From: Erpetoichthys calabaricus
Taxonomy: Eukaryota; Chordata; Cladistia; Polypteriformes; Polypteridae
Length of the DNA stretch: 64,000 bases
NCBI RefSeq assembly: GCF_900747795.2
Contig: NC_041404.2
Coordinates: 81,083,450-81,147,449, forward strand
Reading direction: 5' to 3'
Under the pieces are notes generated by a model. That model had not been told where the DNA came from, did not search any database, and worked only from the letters and a program-made list of their open reading frames with translations. Positions 25,517 through 38,500 of the stretch are shown here, piece by piece (positions within the stretch are counted from its first letter, which is position 1; each line of letters starts with the position of its first letter). A program made the position numbers and the translations under genes.

Positions 25517-26781
25517 CAGGGGTCCTCAATCACCGTCCTGGAGGGCCGCAGTGGCTGTAGGTTTTTGCTTAATAAGAAGCACTTATTGCTCAAGTAACAC
25601 TTCTGCTTCACTTTAGTTGTCTCACTCGTTAAGATGTTGAACGCTTATTGCTTATTTTAGTCTTAAACTGCTGTATTCCTGGTTTTTAAATGCTCCTAAT
25701 TATAACATGCAAATGACAAAAGAGACCAACATTTCTCCATTTAGCTTGTTAATACCCTTTACACCTCTGTGTGTATTTATCGTACACTATTGGGTTTAAT
25801 TAAACACTTGGAAGGAAAGTGAAGAGAAAAAAAGTGAAGGACTGAGAATTACTCATCCATTTTAGCCTTCAAATCATTTGGATCAGGGGTTGCCAAGTCC
25901 AGTCCTGGAGGACCACCGTGGCTGCAGGTTTTCAGTCTAACCCTTTTTTTAATGAGTGCCCTGTTTGTGCTGCTAATTAACTTATTGTGAATTCATTTTA
26001 ATAGACTCACTTTTTTAAGATTTGTTTCCCAGAATTTCTCCATCGTTCCTCTAAATGGCTTCATTTCTTTCCGTAAATGGCACCCAAACAGAAATAAAAT
26101 GTGAAGCGAGTGAGCTAACAGAAGACCAACTAAGTCAGGGCCTCAAACTCCAACCAGTTTCTCAATGAGGTGCCAATTCCTGTCGTTAATTAAACCCATT
26201 CTTTAATTTTGTGGCTTGTTGCTGCTCTTGTGGTGCATAAACAGACATTCCAGTGACCATCATCTTTCTTTATTTTCAGATATTGTATGATGGAGAGCAG
26301 TTGTTTTGGCTCACTTTGTATCTCATTATTGTTTGGCTGCTAACAATAAGGAAGGAAAAAGAAACAATCAAGGGGTCTGAGTCTTCAAGAACAAGTCAAT
26401 TTAAATCAACTCAAAAGAAGTCAATTAGCAGCAAAAACAGGTTACTCATTAAGAAAAGGGTTAGAATGAAAACCTGCAGCCACGGTGGTCCTCAAGGACT
26501 GGACTTGGTAACTCCTGATCCAAATGATTTGAAGGCTAAAATGGATGAGTAATTCTCAGTCCTTCACTTTTTTTCTTCACTTTCCTTCCAAGTGTTGATC
26601 CCTGATTTGGATGATATCCTAAGAAAGGGGAAGAAAATCCAGGATATGAGTATTACCTGAAATAGCAGAGTTAAAGCACTAATGGACCATGAAATTAAAT
26701 TATTGGCAAGAATTGCTAATTAAGCAACCGGGTTAGAAGAATAAACCTGCAGCCCTCCAGGACTGTGATTGAGGACCCCAT
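25517..26781. mobile_element. hAT-type foldback element, copy 2, interrupted by a second element
   Basis: The outer ends are caggggtcctcaatcaccgt at 25517 and its near-complement at 26762-26781. Flanks agctaacg and agctaatg are a 7/8 target duplication. The internal sequence parallels copy 1 (catttggatgatatcc, ttaaat-rich tract, 'gggttagaa' end). It is split by the insertion at 25884-26604. Confidence 0.75.
25884..26604. mobile_element. Nested hAT insertion with 8-bp target duplication
   Basis: The element begins CAGGGGTTGCC and ends GATCCCTG. It is flanked on both sides by a perfect direct repeat ATTTGGAT (25876-25883 and 26605-26612), the 8-bp signature of hAT transposition. Its own arms (25884-25950 and 26455-26519) are an inverted pair. 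The segment 26520-26597 is an inverted copy of the host sequence just left of the insertion (25806-25883). Confidence 0.75.
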
Positions 26782-27313
26782 AGCTAATGTGTGGTGCAGA
26801 GTGGCTGCCGTTGTATGGATACAGAACATTGGTGGTGGGTGAAGTGGCTCCCCACTCTCTATGTAAATCACTATATACACGGAAATAATTATTCTTAAGG
26901 GGTTAGGAAGCTCCTAATAGAAGCATTAAATAGCTCAGTGGTAGATGCTGCTGGACTGAGGTGCTCCTTCACCAAATTGCTCTTCTTGTTACCGCACGCT
27001 CTATAAAAGTGAAGTATTCCAGTATCCCGCATCACTTTCACCCACAAGACTCCAGCAGCATTGCTTCACTTGTTAGCTCTCAATGGAGTAGCTTTGCTTT
27101 CAGTCTGAAGAGTCCATTAAATTACAACAAATGTTATTTTTAACCTCACCCATTTGACTGATTGTATGGCCATCAGTGGTACTCATTTGAGAAACGCTTG
27201 CTTTCATTGAGATGATGCGGACTCCGTGAGACACAAGAGGACTTTGTCCACAGACTCTAACAGTCTTAGTCAAATTCAGGGCCCCAGGAGGCCAGTGCCT
27301 ATTCTATCTTTTC

Positions 27314-27372
<59 letters not shown>

Positions 27373-29451
27373 TCAACTTTCAAAGCTTTACTTGGTAAAT
27401 GTTATGCACAAAAGCACACACTTTATGTTGAGTGTCTTCTTTGAACAAGGGCTCACCCACGTGAGGTTACGCACAGTCATGTTATTGACATTCATCCTTG
27501 TTTACTCTCGGCTAACAGAGTCTGAAATCCTCTTGAACTGTTTATTGGGAAAAGTTCAGGGTTGACGTTTACGCAGAGAAGCAAGCAGATGAAGATCAAA
27601 GTACGTGTTGAAAGCCTGAAAAAAAAAATGCTTGCATGCAAAACTTGCTGGATTAATAACAAAAACATGATGTGTACCCTAAATAAGAATGAGATGACCC
27701 TGCGAATGACAGGTGCATCTACGTAAATCTGGCAGTCCTAAACTTCAGTATACAGAAAATGATTTAAAAAAAAAAAAAAAAAGTATGATTTTATTTCTAG
27801 TAACATTTCTTTTACAACTTTCCACACAAGGCAGTTAAAACGATGGTGTTTAATGTTGTTCCTCAAAGGTTTTCAATCTCCATTTGTATTCTAACTACTG
27901 TACATTATGCCGTGCATTACATAAAAGACAAAAATAAATCCCTTATTCAAAATGATCTTGTTTTTGGTTTGACATATGATTTAGTCAGCTGTGACTCCCT
28001 CTTCTGAGTGGTCCTTAACCTGCTCATTCAAGACCAAAGTGCAATGGACACTTTTTAATTTTATGGGCAGCTTTAAGGTTTAACTAGGAATAAACACGGA
28101 ACAGAAGCAAACTGATCTATGGAAGCATAATTGGTAACATTTAAATTTGACAAGCTCACAATACCTGCTGAGTGCATTCAAAAAAAAATTCTGTGAATTG
28201 TGTATGTCTTAAAATTATTATTTTGTTCTGTCCGTCTGGTCGTGATACCTACCTTGTGCACAATGCTACCAGGAACAGCTAAAGAGGGTTCAGTAATGCA
28301 AGTACTTCTCATGCTATATCTAATATTTTAAACATTTCATTAATGAGACAAATGAAAACGGCTTTTAAGTAAGCAGTGTATGCGAGGGGAACCTAAATAC
28401 TGAACACTGCAAGAAAAAAGAAAACGCATTTCAAACTTCAAGCAGCTAATGAGAAGCGCACTGTGCCAGATACTGACAGTAAAGCCCAAAGATTCTTGGT
28501 GATGGAGAAGGTGTGAGCCCGAGACTGGACTGGCCCCCCTCTACACAAGTGGTCTACAATGAGAAAATAACTTGGGTGGGATATTCTGTGTGGTACAGTG
28601 AATAAGAATTTGAATAATACAAGCGAATCTTTGTGAGAGTTAACATTAGTGCCAAAGGCAGTTGTGTCTTGGATATATAAACCTATCTCACACACACACA
28701 CAGCACAAGAACCACCTGAGCCTTTACAGTAAAGCCTAAGAGTGAGCACTGCACAATACGGTATCCACTTGTCAGGCTGCCAATTCAAGATTGATAGATT
28801 TAGATAATCAAATATTGACATACTAATCTGCTTTTGGATCTCCATATAATCATCTCAGAAAATCAAGAAGTCACTGTAGTTTGAAGTATTTTGAGAACGG
28901 GGCTTTATTTCACTTAAGTCTTTTTCTTTGAACACATAAATTAATTTCAGTTTAACTAAGGGACTTAAAAACATGTTGGTGTCGGAGATCAAATCCTTTT
29001 TGAATCAAACTCTTTTTCATCATCTGCCTTTATGTCCATCATTTATTTATAACACAACCATGCCACAAACTATACCTTACACAAAAAACAAAAACAAAAA
29101 AGAGAAAAAATACACATAAGGAAATGAATTCAATAAACTTAAATGCAAGCAGAAGCCATTTGTTAAATGAGTCTTAAATCAGTGTGATGTATGACATGGA
29201 TATCGTTGTACCGCAGTGCCAAAAAAAAAAAAAAAAAGGTGCAGCAGGCTGGTGCCGCAGTTCAGTGGATAATTAGGGGTGGCCTGGGTGGGGTGAACAC
29301 TGTTAATTAATAAAAAAACAAAAACAAGGTTATGTCTCATTTCCAGTCCATCCTAGAAAGTCCATAAGTCTGTAAACTGCTGTAACCCATCACCTTCCCT
29401 GCTGTACGTAATCCTGCAATTCCATCTTCAGGAACACAAAGGCTACTGTGT
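26782..29451. other. Region downstream of UBL4A (3' UTR and intergenic)
   Basis: No other gene was recognised. The UBL4A 3' UTR must lie in the right-hand part. Minus-strand AATAAA candidates occur (for example complement TTTATT near 29043 and 28904), but none stands out. Confidence 0.4.
27317..27370. repeat. (CA)n microsatellite
   Basis: An uninterrupted run of CA dinucleotides of about 54 bp. Confidence 0.92.
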
Positions 29452-29562
29452 TTAGTCCAAAAAAGACATATTCATGCATTCGACTGCTTCGGGGTGCAGC
29501 AGCCGTGTTGCTAGACGTTCAATGTCATCCAAGCTAAGCTGCCGGAGGCTGCATTCATAATC
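29452..29562 (-). CDS. ubl4a: UBL4A last coding exon
   Basis: This 111-nt exon encodes [20 protein letters not shown], then [16 protein letters not shown], and ends with TAA at 29454-29452. The acceptor is CCCAACAG. The fish-type C terminus differs from the mammalian one, but [13 protein letters not shown] is conserved. Confidence 0.95.
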   Translation of the reverse strand, partial: DYECSLRQLSLDDIERLATRLLHPEAVECMNMSFLD

Positions 29563-32500
29563 CTGTTGGGGGAGAAAAAGGTAGAAATTCAGAAAGGGAG
29601 AACAGGCAGTGTGTAAGAGAAGACAAAGCTCTGCTCACGTTTGTGTCACATGAGGTACAATTAAAACGCTGATCACTTACAAGTTCATTACGCCAGCAGT
29701 CATACCTCTAGTCAAACTGTCTTGGGGTCAGCTAGTGGTAAGATTATGACAGTAATTCATCTCTATAAATATATAAATTCCAATGTCCATCTGTCCGCTT
29801 TCACAAGAGAACTACTTAACAGATTTAGATCGGGTTTTTTTTTCTGTAATTTACTTGAACATTCCGGTTGATTCTGTGACTTCTCTCATTGCGCTATGTA
29901 TCGTAGTTCACTTGCGGTACCGATTTATTTGCGAGAATCCGAGAGACTTAGCGGGCCGAGGAGAGGGGGGCTGGGACCTCCTCACTCAGGCGCCAGTCTC
30001 GGGAGGTTCCTTACCTCCACTTAGCTAGCGAATGAGATAACGACTTAACAGATTTAGATTTGGTTTTTCCTATAATTTGCTTGAACATTCCGGTTGATTT
30101 ATTGACTTCGCTAATGACGCTAAGAATCACAGTTCAGTTGCAGGAGCGACATATTCGCACTAATCCGAGACAGAGGCTTGTGGGCCGAGGGGTGGGGAGA
30201 AGCGTGACATCAGGATTGGGGAGCCGGGTGGGGCCCTCTTTCACGGCTATGTAGTCAGATCCACATTTTGGTGGCTAGTTTTATTAATATACAGTGCCCT
30301 CCCTATGTCCCAAACATTATGATGCCTTGAAATGAGAGAACCATTTATATTTATAAAAAGTGTTGTCCTTTCTACGTGATGTGACCAAAATTCCACTAAA
30401 TGAAAGTCTGAAATGTGCACTTTAACCATGTCTGCATTGTTTGGTTTGACATTTTAAACTGTAGAGCAGAGGGATATATCAAGGAAAAAAAATTGTGTCT
30501 TTGTCCCACACTATATGGAAGGCACTGTATGCTGCCGAAACGACCCAACATATATAAAGTCATTTAAATAACAGAATATTATGAATGACTGAGCACCAGT
30601 CATGTAGCTATCTACCTTATACCAATTGTACAGGGTGGTCCAGATCTAATTATGCAATTACTGCATTGCATTAAAAGTTGCATAGTTAGATCTGGACCAC
30701 CCTATATATTTAAAAAACATTAAATTATATTTAAATAACAAATACATAAATGTATAGTATTAAAAAATAAATTAATTAATAATGATACACAAAAAATATT
30801 TACAACGATACCTAATACTTTAATAACACATTATGTAACAGATACAATATTTGGCATGTCTCTTTTCCATCAACCGTCCAGGTCCAAGATCATTATTTTA
30901 CATCATCTTTTCAGTACAAATGGCAAGGTGGCCCCAGGTTCGCATGTGTCTTGTAGCTGGCAATATATTCATAACCAACAGGATATTCTGACAAATGCCA
31001 ATAAACAATCTGCAATATGTTGTCTATATTTTCAATGAGTGCTCACACTAAATTAACATTTTATCTAGGAAAGTCGACACATCCTTTTCATAAGCAGGAC
31101 TCGTTTGTATAACATTACAGTTACAACTTATTTTTTGTACAGCACTCTTCACTGTGTGCAGGCACAGAAGGTGGTGAACAATTTTCAGTTTAAATACAAG
31201 GACATATTACACTAATTACTAAATACAGAACTGGTACACATATAAATGCAGATTTCTTAAAACACAGAGGGAACAAGGAAGAAAAGTGACTAAACATAAA
31301 TGGAAAACAACAATATCCATCCGTTGATTAACTGATGAACTATGGGCAGTTGACAGTAGGGGAGACTAAAATTGTAAAAGAGAAAGTCAAAAACAAAGTC
31401 ACAGCCTTGGAGATCTCAGCCAACTTGCCGTCTATCCCCTCCTGGGTTTTCTTTAGTGGCCATCCAATCGACGTTTATAAGATATTCATACAAGAATGAC
31501 AGGTATATTTGTTTGAATTGAAATCAACAGCAAGTTCTGCAAAGAGGCTGAATTTCACAACAATGGGTTCTCCCTACATAAAGTTTGCATGTTCTCCCCA
31601 TGGTTTTCCTCCCACAATCCACAGACAAGCTGGTTAACTGGACTGGTAATGCTAAATTGACCCGAGAGAGAGAGTGTGTGTGTGTGTCTGCTGTGGGCAT
31701 CCTGCGATGGACTGGCATCCTGTCCAGGGATTGTTACTGCCTTGTATCCTATACCTGCTGGGATCGACTCCAGCTTCTCTGCAACCCAGTTCAGGATAAA
31801 GCGGGTTTGGAAGGTGGATGGAAAGACGGACATGGCACTATTGATTTAATGTTTCATTATATGTACAAATGCAGTAGTTTAAGATGGAAGTATCAGATGG
31901 CACATACTTTTTCCTGCAACCAGAATAAAATCAAACTGACTGCACCCATGTCCTAAGGATGTGCAGATTAGGTTAATGCCCCACCTATGGCTGGTTTCCA
32001 CCTTGTATCCAAAACAGCTGGGATAGGTGCTGCAACTCAAAAACTGGACAGGTCGGTTGATAAATTGATGAATGACTGAATAAAGGAATGGACACTCTGA
32101 CTCCAAATGCATAGTATATCAATGGAGAATTGTGGCTTTGACTGCCAAACATGTTTGGACTATTGGTCTTCCTCTTTAGGCTAGCTACAGAAAGTGATTT
32201 AAGTAGTGGCTCTGGCTTTGCTTGTAATAACATAATTAGTAACAGGGATTTAAAAATCAATTACTAATTTAAGTAGAATCTTTTACATAGTGCACTTCAT
32301 CCAGAGGCATTTTAAAAAGCACCAAGAATATGAAGCAAAAACAACATCATTAAATTACATGATACATGGTTAAAGGACAGTCTACAAATACCCAGACATC
32401 AGTGTTGCCAGGTCCGCGGTTTTCTCACCCAACTGGGCTATTTAAGATTGTTGCTCACAGGAAAAAAAATGGGCTTTCACAGGTTGCTTTTTGTTGGGCC

Positions 32501-35500
32501 ACATTTTCAGTTTTTTGGGTTATCTTTCAACACCCAATCCAATGCATTTTTATCATATTTTTCATCCATCTGGCACCCCTTTCAATGCCATTTGCATATG
32601 CATATGCTCTTTACCATTGTAAAATCTCAGAAGGGGCTTTCCAAACACCACTTTCCTGCGTGATATTTTATCTACCTCAGGTATTGAGATATTTTTTGGG
32701 CAAATTGTCCTTGAGCTATAAATCTTTTAAGGACCCGGCAAACCTGTCAAAAATCAAAAAGACTGTTACAGTAGTTTGGACATACAGTACTGTTCTTTGT
32801 TTTTAAACTAACCAACTTAAGGTGGAGAAGTGAAAATGCATACTGCACGATACAAAGTGCACAGATGGTTTCTATTTGATGGCTTCACAAAACTTGTTCT
32901 AAACAACAATGCTCTGCTTTCTTGTTTAACTTGTTTAATCAATCAACTCGGTAACAATGTAACATAGTGCTTGACTTAGTTTTAACTCAGTTAGTAGGCC
33001 TTATTCTGTTTCTTTTAAAAAAACAGTTTTACTCTTTCCTTTATTCTTCTTGAGATAAGCAGGCCAGAATGTGATAAATGCTTCTCTAAATATCAACATG
33101 CTCTAGTGTGTGTGCGCTCTGATGCCAATGACACCCTCAACAGTGCATTCTCTAATCTGACTACATGTTTGAACTAGTTACAAGAAACACCCAAATACAG
33201 CATTCCAGTCATGGTTAACTGAATAACCAACAAAATGTGAAGTAAAAACTGGATTGGCAAATTTTTTGATTTAAAAATGTAAAATTCAATAACTTGACCC
33301 AGGAATAGGGTGGCACAGAGGTGCAATAATAACACAGCCGCTTTGCAACAAGGAGGCCATGGTTCACAATAATGAGCCCTCCCTATGTAGAGTTTGCATG
33401 TTCTCCCCATGGTTTTCCTCCCACAGTCCACAGACAAGCTGGTTAAGTGGACTGGCAATGCTAAACTGACCCGAGAGAGAGTGTGTGTCTGCTGTGGTCA
33501 TCCTGAAATGGACTGGCATCCTGTGCAGAGATTATTACTGCCTTGCAGCCTATACCTGCTGGGATTGACTCCAGCTTCTCTGCAACCCAGTTCAGGATAA
33601 AGTGAGTTTGGAAGGTGGATGGAAAGATGGACACAGCACTATTGACCCTCCTGCTCTCATATAATGTTAATTCTTCATGCCTAATGAGATTTTATGTTTC
33701 ATTATATGTACAAATGCAGGAGTTTAAGATTGAAGTCTCAGATGGCACTTTAGTGTATTTCATAGTAGGCCATAATGCCTCAGAACTTACTGTCGATATC
33801 GCATATATATTTTTTTTATTTGTTAGACATACATGGAGAATTTCGAGTTGATAAGAATTTTTGTACCCTAACCTCCTCAAATGCATATGGTGGATGGCTT
33901 TTTTGTATAAATTTAGCAATTTGCTTAATTATTCCTTAGCTACCATACAAAACTAAAAAAAAATGTTGAAGTAAATATTTTGTGGTTTTCATAAATAAAC
34001 TTTCCATTTATCTATTAAAGAGATACAGTAAAAAGTAAAAGAATTGAACACTGGGCATTCATGTATCAAGTGCGCATTTCTTCATAGAGGAATAACAAGA
34101 GCCATGTGATCTGAGTATCTGTTTTAGACATCAGGTTACCGAGTATTAGCTGGACAGTCACGCTTAGATTCCCATCATGTGAACAGACATGAGTGTTTCT
34201 TAATAGCATAAAATGCGTGATGCAATACTGTAGGGTGGTGGTTAGTGCTGCTGCTGCACAGCTCCACAGGTCTGCCTTGGGGGAGTTTTCATGCTTTCTG
34301 ATTTCCTTGGGCAATTCAGTATTCTCAAACATAAAAATAATCACAAATGCCGGTAAACTGGCCTGGCACAAGTGTCAGTGGGTGTGTATGCAAGAATACC
34401 TAGAAGTGTGTCTGCCCTTTTTTGAAATACGCTGCTTGAAAACGGCAGCCTTACTGAAGTCATTACACCCCTTCCCTCTGTACTCAATGGGGAACATATG
34501 AGAATAAAGAAAACAGCACTAAAAGCTTACTATTTGAATGTAAATAAAAACAGCTGAAGGAAGTACATGGAATGGAGAACTGTACATAGCCTGTCTATGT
34601 TTCAGGAGAAGAGAAGGCATTGACTTAAAGAAATGTATAATTTTTGGGTGGAGTATTTCTTTATCTGTTACTTATTCTGTGTTGTTTGTAGTAAAGGATG
34701 AGAAAAACTCTGGGACAAACTCTGAATAGTAGTTAGCAATATCAAAGGTTTATAAAAAAAATCTGAGTTTACATATTCAGTCCATCCATCCATTTTCCAA
34801 CCCGCTGAATCCAAATACAGGGTTACGGGGGTCTGCTGGAGCCAATCCCAGCCAACACAGGGCACAAGGCAGAAACCAATCCCGGGCAGGGTGCCAACCC
34901 ACCGCAGGACACACACAAACACACCCACACACCAAGCACACACTAGGGCCAATTTAGAATCGCCAATCCACCTAACCTGCATGTCTTTGGACTGTGGGAG
35001 GAAACCCACGCAGACACGGGGAGAACATGCAAACTCCACGCAGGGAGGACCCGGGAAGCGAACCCAGGTCTCCTAACTGCGAGGCAGCAGCGCTACCACT
35101 GCGCCGCCCCATATTCAGTCATATGTTCTAAATGTGTACTTTTGTTAAAGTCATTTTAAATAATTAATTCTTTTAAAATTTTCAGCACTGTCAGAAGCTT
35201 ACAAAAGGTGTCACATGCTAAGATGACTAAAATGTCTTTACATTCTCTTAGCTGTCCTCTCCTCCCGACTTCTGCATTTTGTTGGAACCTTTGTGCCTTT
35301 ATTAACCTTGTATGCTTCTTGTAACATCAGAAATTTGACAAACAAGAGGAGACAATTCAGTCCATCAAACGTATTTATTTAGCCAAAAGCGAAGCTAAGC
35401 TGTCCTAATACCTCACTGAGATTCTTCTTAAAGGTTGTCAGGGTTTCTGCTTCAACTACATTTCTTGGTAGTTTGTTTCAGATTCCCATAACTGTTTGCG

Positions 35501-38500
35501 TAAAGCAGTGCTCCCCGACTTCAGTCTTAAATGCACTTTCCACACATATCCTCGTGTACATGATTGACCCTTAAACTGAAAGAATTCTTCCATAGTGTCT
35601 TAATAATTATTCCTTTAAAATAACATCTGATGTTTTCATTTCTATAGAACATTAAGCCTAAATGTATGCATATATGTATGTAACCCAAACATAACAGTGC
35701 ATAAGATGTTAAAATTATTCTTATGCTTTTTGTCACATGGAACCATACCTTATGTGAAGGATTCATTACAGTGAAAAATTTTGTATCATGAAATATCCCT
35801 AGAGAGCTGCTTAAACTGCCCCTAAAGGATTAAGAAGCTATTACATTATTGCTTTATTAATTCACATCCATATATAGTAGGGGTATATCAAGTGTTCTGT
35901 ATTAAATACAGTTAATTTTTTTTTTTTTTTTAGCTAATTCGTATTTATCATAGCACCAGACAAAGACAAATTGGTTGCAAGTTGAACTGGCAAACAGGCA
36001 AGACACTAACTGTCCTCTGTACACAGGACAGCAATACTTCTAGTGCTACTACTAATGTACAATGAACGTGACTTGCCTAGACCCATTATTATGTACAGTA
36101 TCAATATCTTCAAATGCAGTGTAACTGTGTATTATTAAGTTATGCTATAGAGGACTCGGGCTTTATCACAAGGCTTACAGCAAAGGCAGACAAAGCACTT
36201 TAACAACTCCAACTGAGCCAGTGTTAGACAGAGTGCCATTCATAAATTCAAAGTTAGCCAGGTGAGAGCTGCACATTATAAGACACGGTGTGAGTAAGAA
36301 AGCAACAGTGTGTGAGATGTACCCTACACTTAGCCAAGAATTTGAGAAAGCAAGAGTCTGGGGAGAAATGAGTCTCGTCCCTTCTCACACCGAGATGGAG
36401 AGTCTATAGCTGATGTGCATCTCACATTTTCTAATGCCAGCTGCGCTAACACACACCGAAGTGAGTGAGATTACAAGAGGCCCTTGCTACACCATGTAAG
36501 AAAAAAAGCATGAGACCAGAGAGAGTATACTGTAACTCTGAATGCTTTCCTTTCTTTATTATATTCTGCTGCCAAATTGCATAAGATTAATTTGCATGGG
36601 TTGAAGGTCTATTTTATATAGATATGCAGCATGTATAAATAAATTAGGGTCACAGACCACAGTTGCGTATTGATCGCTTATTCTTCATCTTGGACTCCAC
36701 TGAGTATACCCAGTAATGGAGTGACATGCCATTTGGTATTGGCCTATGCCTTGTGCTTGATACTTTTCTGATAGGCTTCTTGTAATCCCATAAAATAGAA
36801 ACAGCAGGTTTCAAAATGATTAAACAAATGGGTGGTACACTTAATATAAACATTCAAACACTGATTTCACTTTTTTTTTTTACACATTTTTGTTAAATAT
36901 GAAACCTGACAATATGCAACATTTACTTACATCAATACTTTTATTGTTGTTAGTAAAGAAGCCAATGATCTATTTGAAATAAGGAAATTCAAAGTCCACA
37001 CAAATTATCACTCAATGTAGGACTTTTCCGTATTACACTTTCAGCACAGGTGGCGGTCTTTCTTACTGTATGGAACTAAACTTACACATAAACTGTACTT
37101 GTAGGACAGAAGTCATTGCTTCATTTCTTAACTTTAGATGCTACAATTTCCAGGATTCAAAGTACATTCACAGACTAAAGGAACAAACATATCCTTTAAT
37201 GCACAGCGTGCTAGTAATTTAGTAGTTTGCACTATCCTGTTTTTCCATTTGCAGTTTATATTGTAATATTGAAGGGTTTCTCAACCTTTTGAAAGTTAGC
37301 ATGTGTGCCATTTGTGTAAATCCTTGACTAAAATGGCGATACTGCAAGTTTCAGGAGGAAGAGTTCCCATTTGCAATTTTCATGTCACTATTTTTTTATA
37401 TATATAAATCTACAAGGCGCAGATAAATCTCATCAGCCAAATATAGCTGTAGAACATGCTTACGATCTTACACAGTACTAGTAGCTTTTATCCCCCCTTT
37501 GATGCACAAGGGTAAAAGCAACAAAATGGACAGCTCAGTGCACATTGTTACAAGTTGGTTTTGTTCTACATTTGTTCCACATTTTACAAGACTTAATTTA
37601 GTACTTTATACAGGTCCTGTGGGGATTGCTGAATCCTATTCTGACGTTTACTTTTAGGTTTTAACTCGTTTTAAAAGAACTGAAAAAATGAAGCATCTTT
37701 TCCAATGGCATTTTTCAGATTCTTTTTAACTGCATTCATGTCCTATGATGAATGATACAAGTTTCCATGTCACAAATTCCACATGAATGCTCTACGAAGT
37801 TGGTGCTGCAAGTCGGCTAATTCAAAGGAAGTCAAGTTACCCAAATTCTTTGATTTGTGACATAATGCTAACCTTTCATATCTTTTATTTTATAAAATTG
37901 ACTATAACCTGTGATGGATTGGCATCCTGTCCAGAGTTTGTTCCTATTTTGTGCCCTATACTAGTTGGGATAGGCTCCAGCGCCACCCATGACCCTTGTC
38001 TGGATTAAGCGGGTTAGAAAATGATATGACAAAAATATAACCTGGTCAGCCAGAAATGCAGTATTTGTGGTTGAATTGCATTTCAATGAAGTGATATTAA
38101 TAATAATACTTATCATTATTAATATTTTAGGTTGGTCTTTATTTTCATTAAAAAATAGCTTATCTTTAAATTGCTTTTTTGCATACCAAGTAACAAATCA
38201 ACAGCATCTTCACATTTCTCAAAAAAGTCCAACTGGAAATTAATGCAAATGCACTGAAGTAGGAAGGTGAAACATCACAAGCCAGAGCTACAAAAACTTA
38301 AGATAGCACAAGAATGCGGCATTTGTGTACTGTTGCTAGGGTGGCTGCCACCATGAGATGATGGCAAGTTTGTGACTTTTAATGTAATCAATTTGACAGT
38401 ATAGTCGTCACCATCAAACACTTTCAAGGTTGTGGATAAAAATCCAACTTGTTTGGTGTGTGCTTTATTTTGTTTTTACCTTGAATAACAGACCTCTGAG

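Noticed and set aside
28438-28845. 135-aa minus-strand frame downstream of UBL4A
   Set aside because: No recognisable domain; contains a short CA-repeat translation; likely chance.
32366-32806. 146-aa plus-strand frame in UBL4A intron 3
   Set aside because: No family resemblance, no splice support, composition like the surrounding intron.
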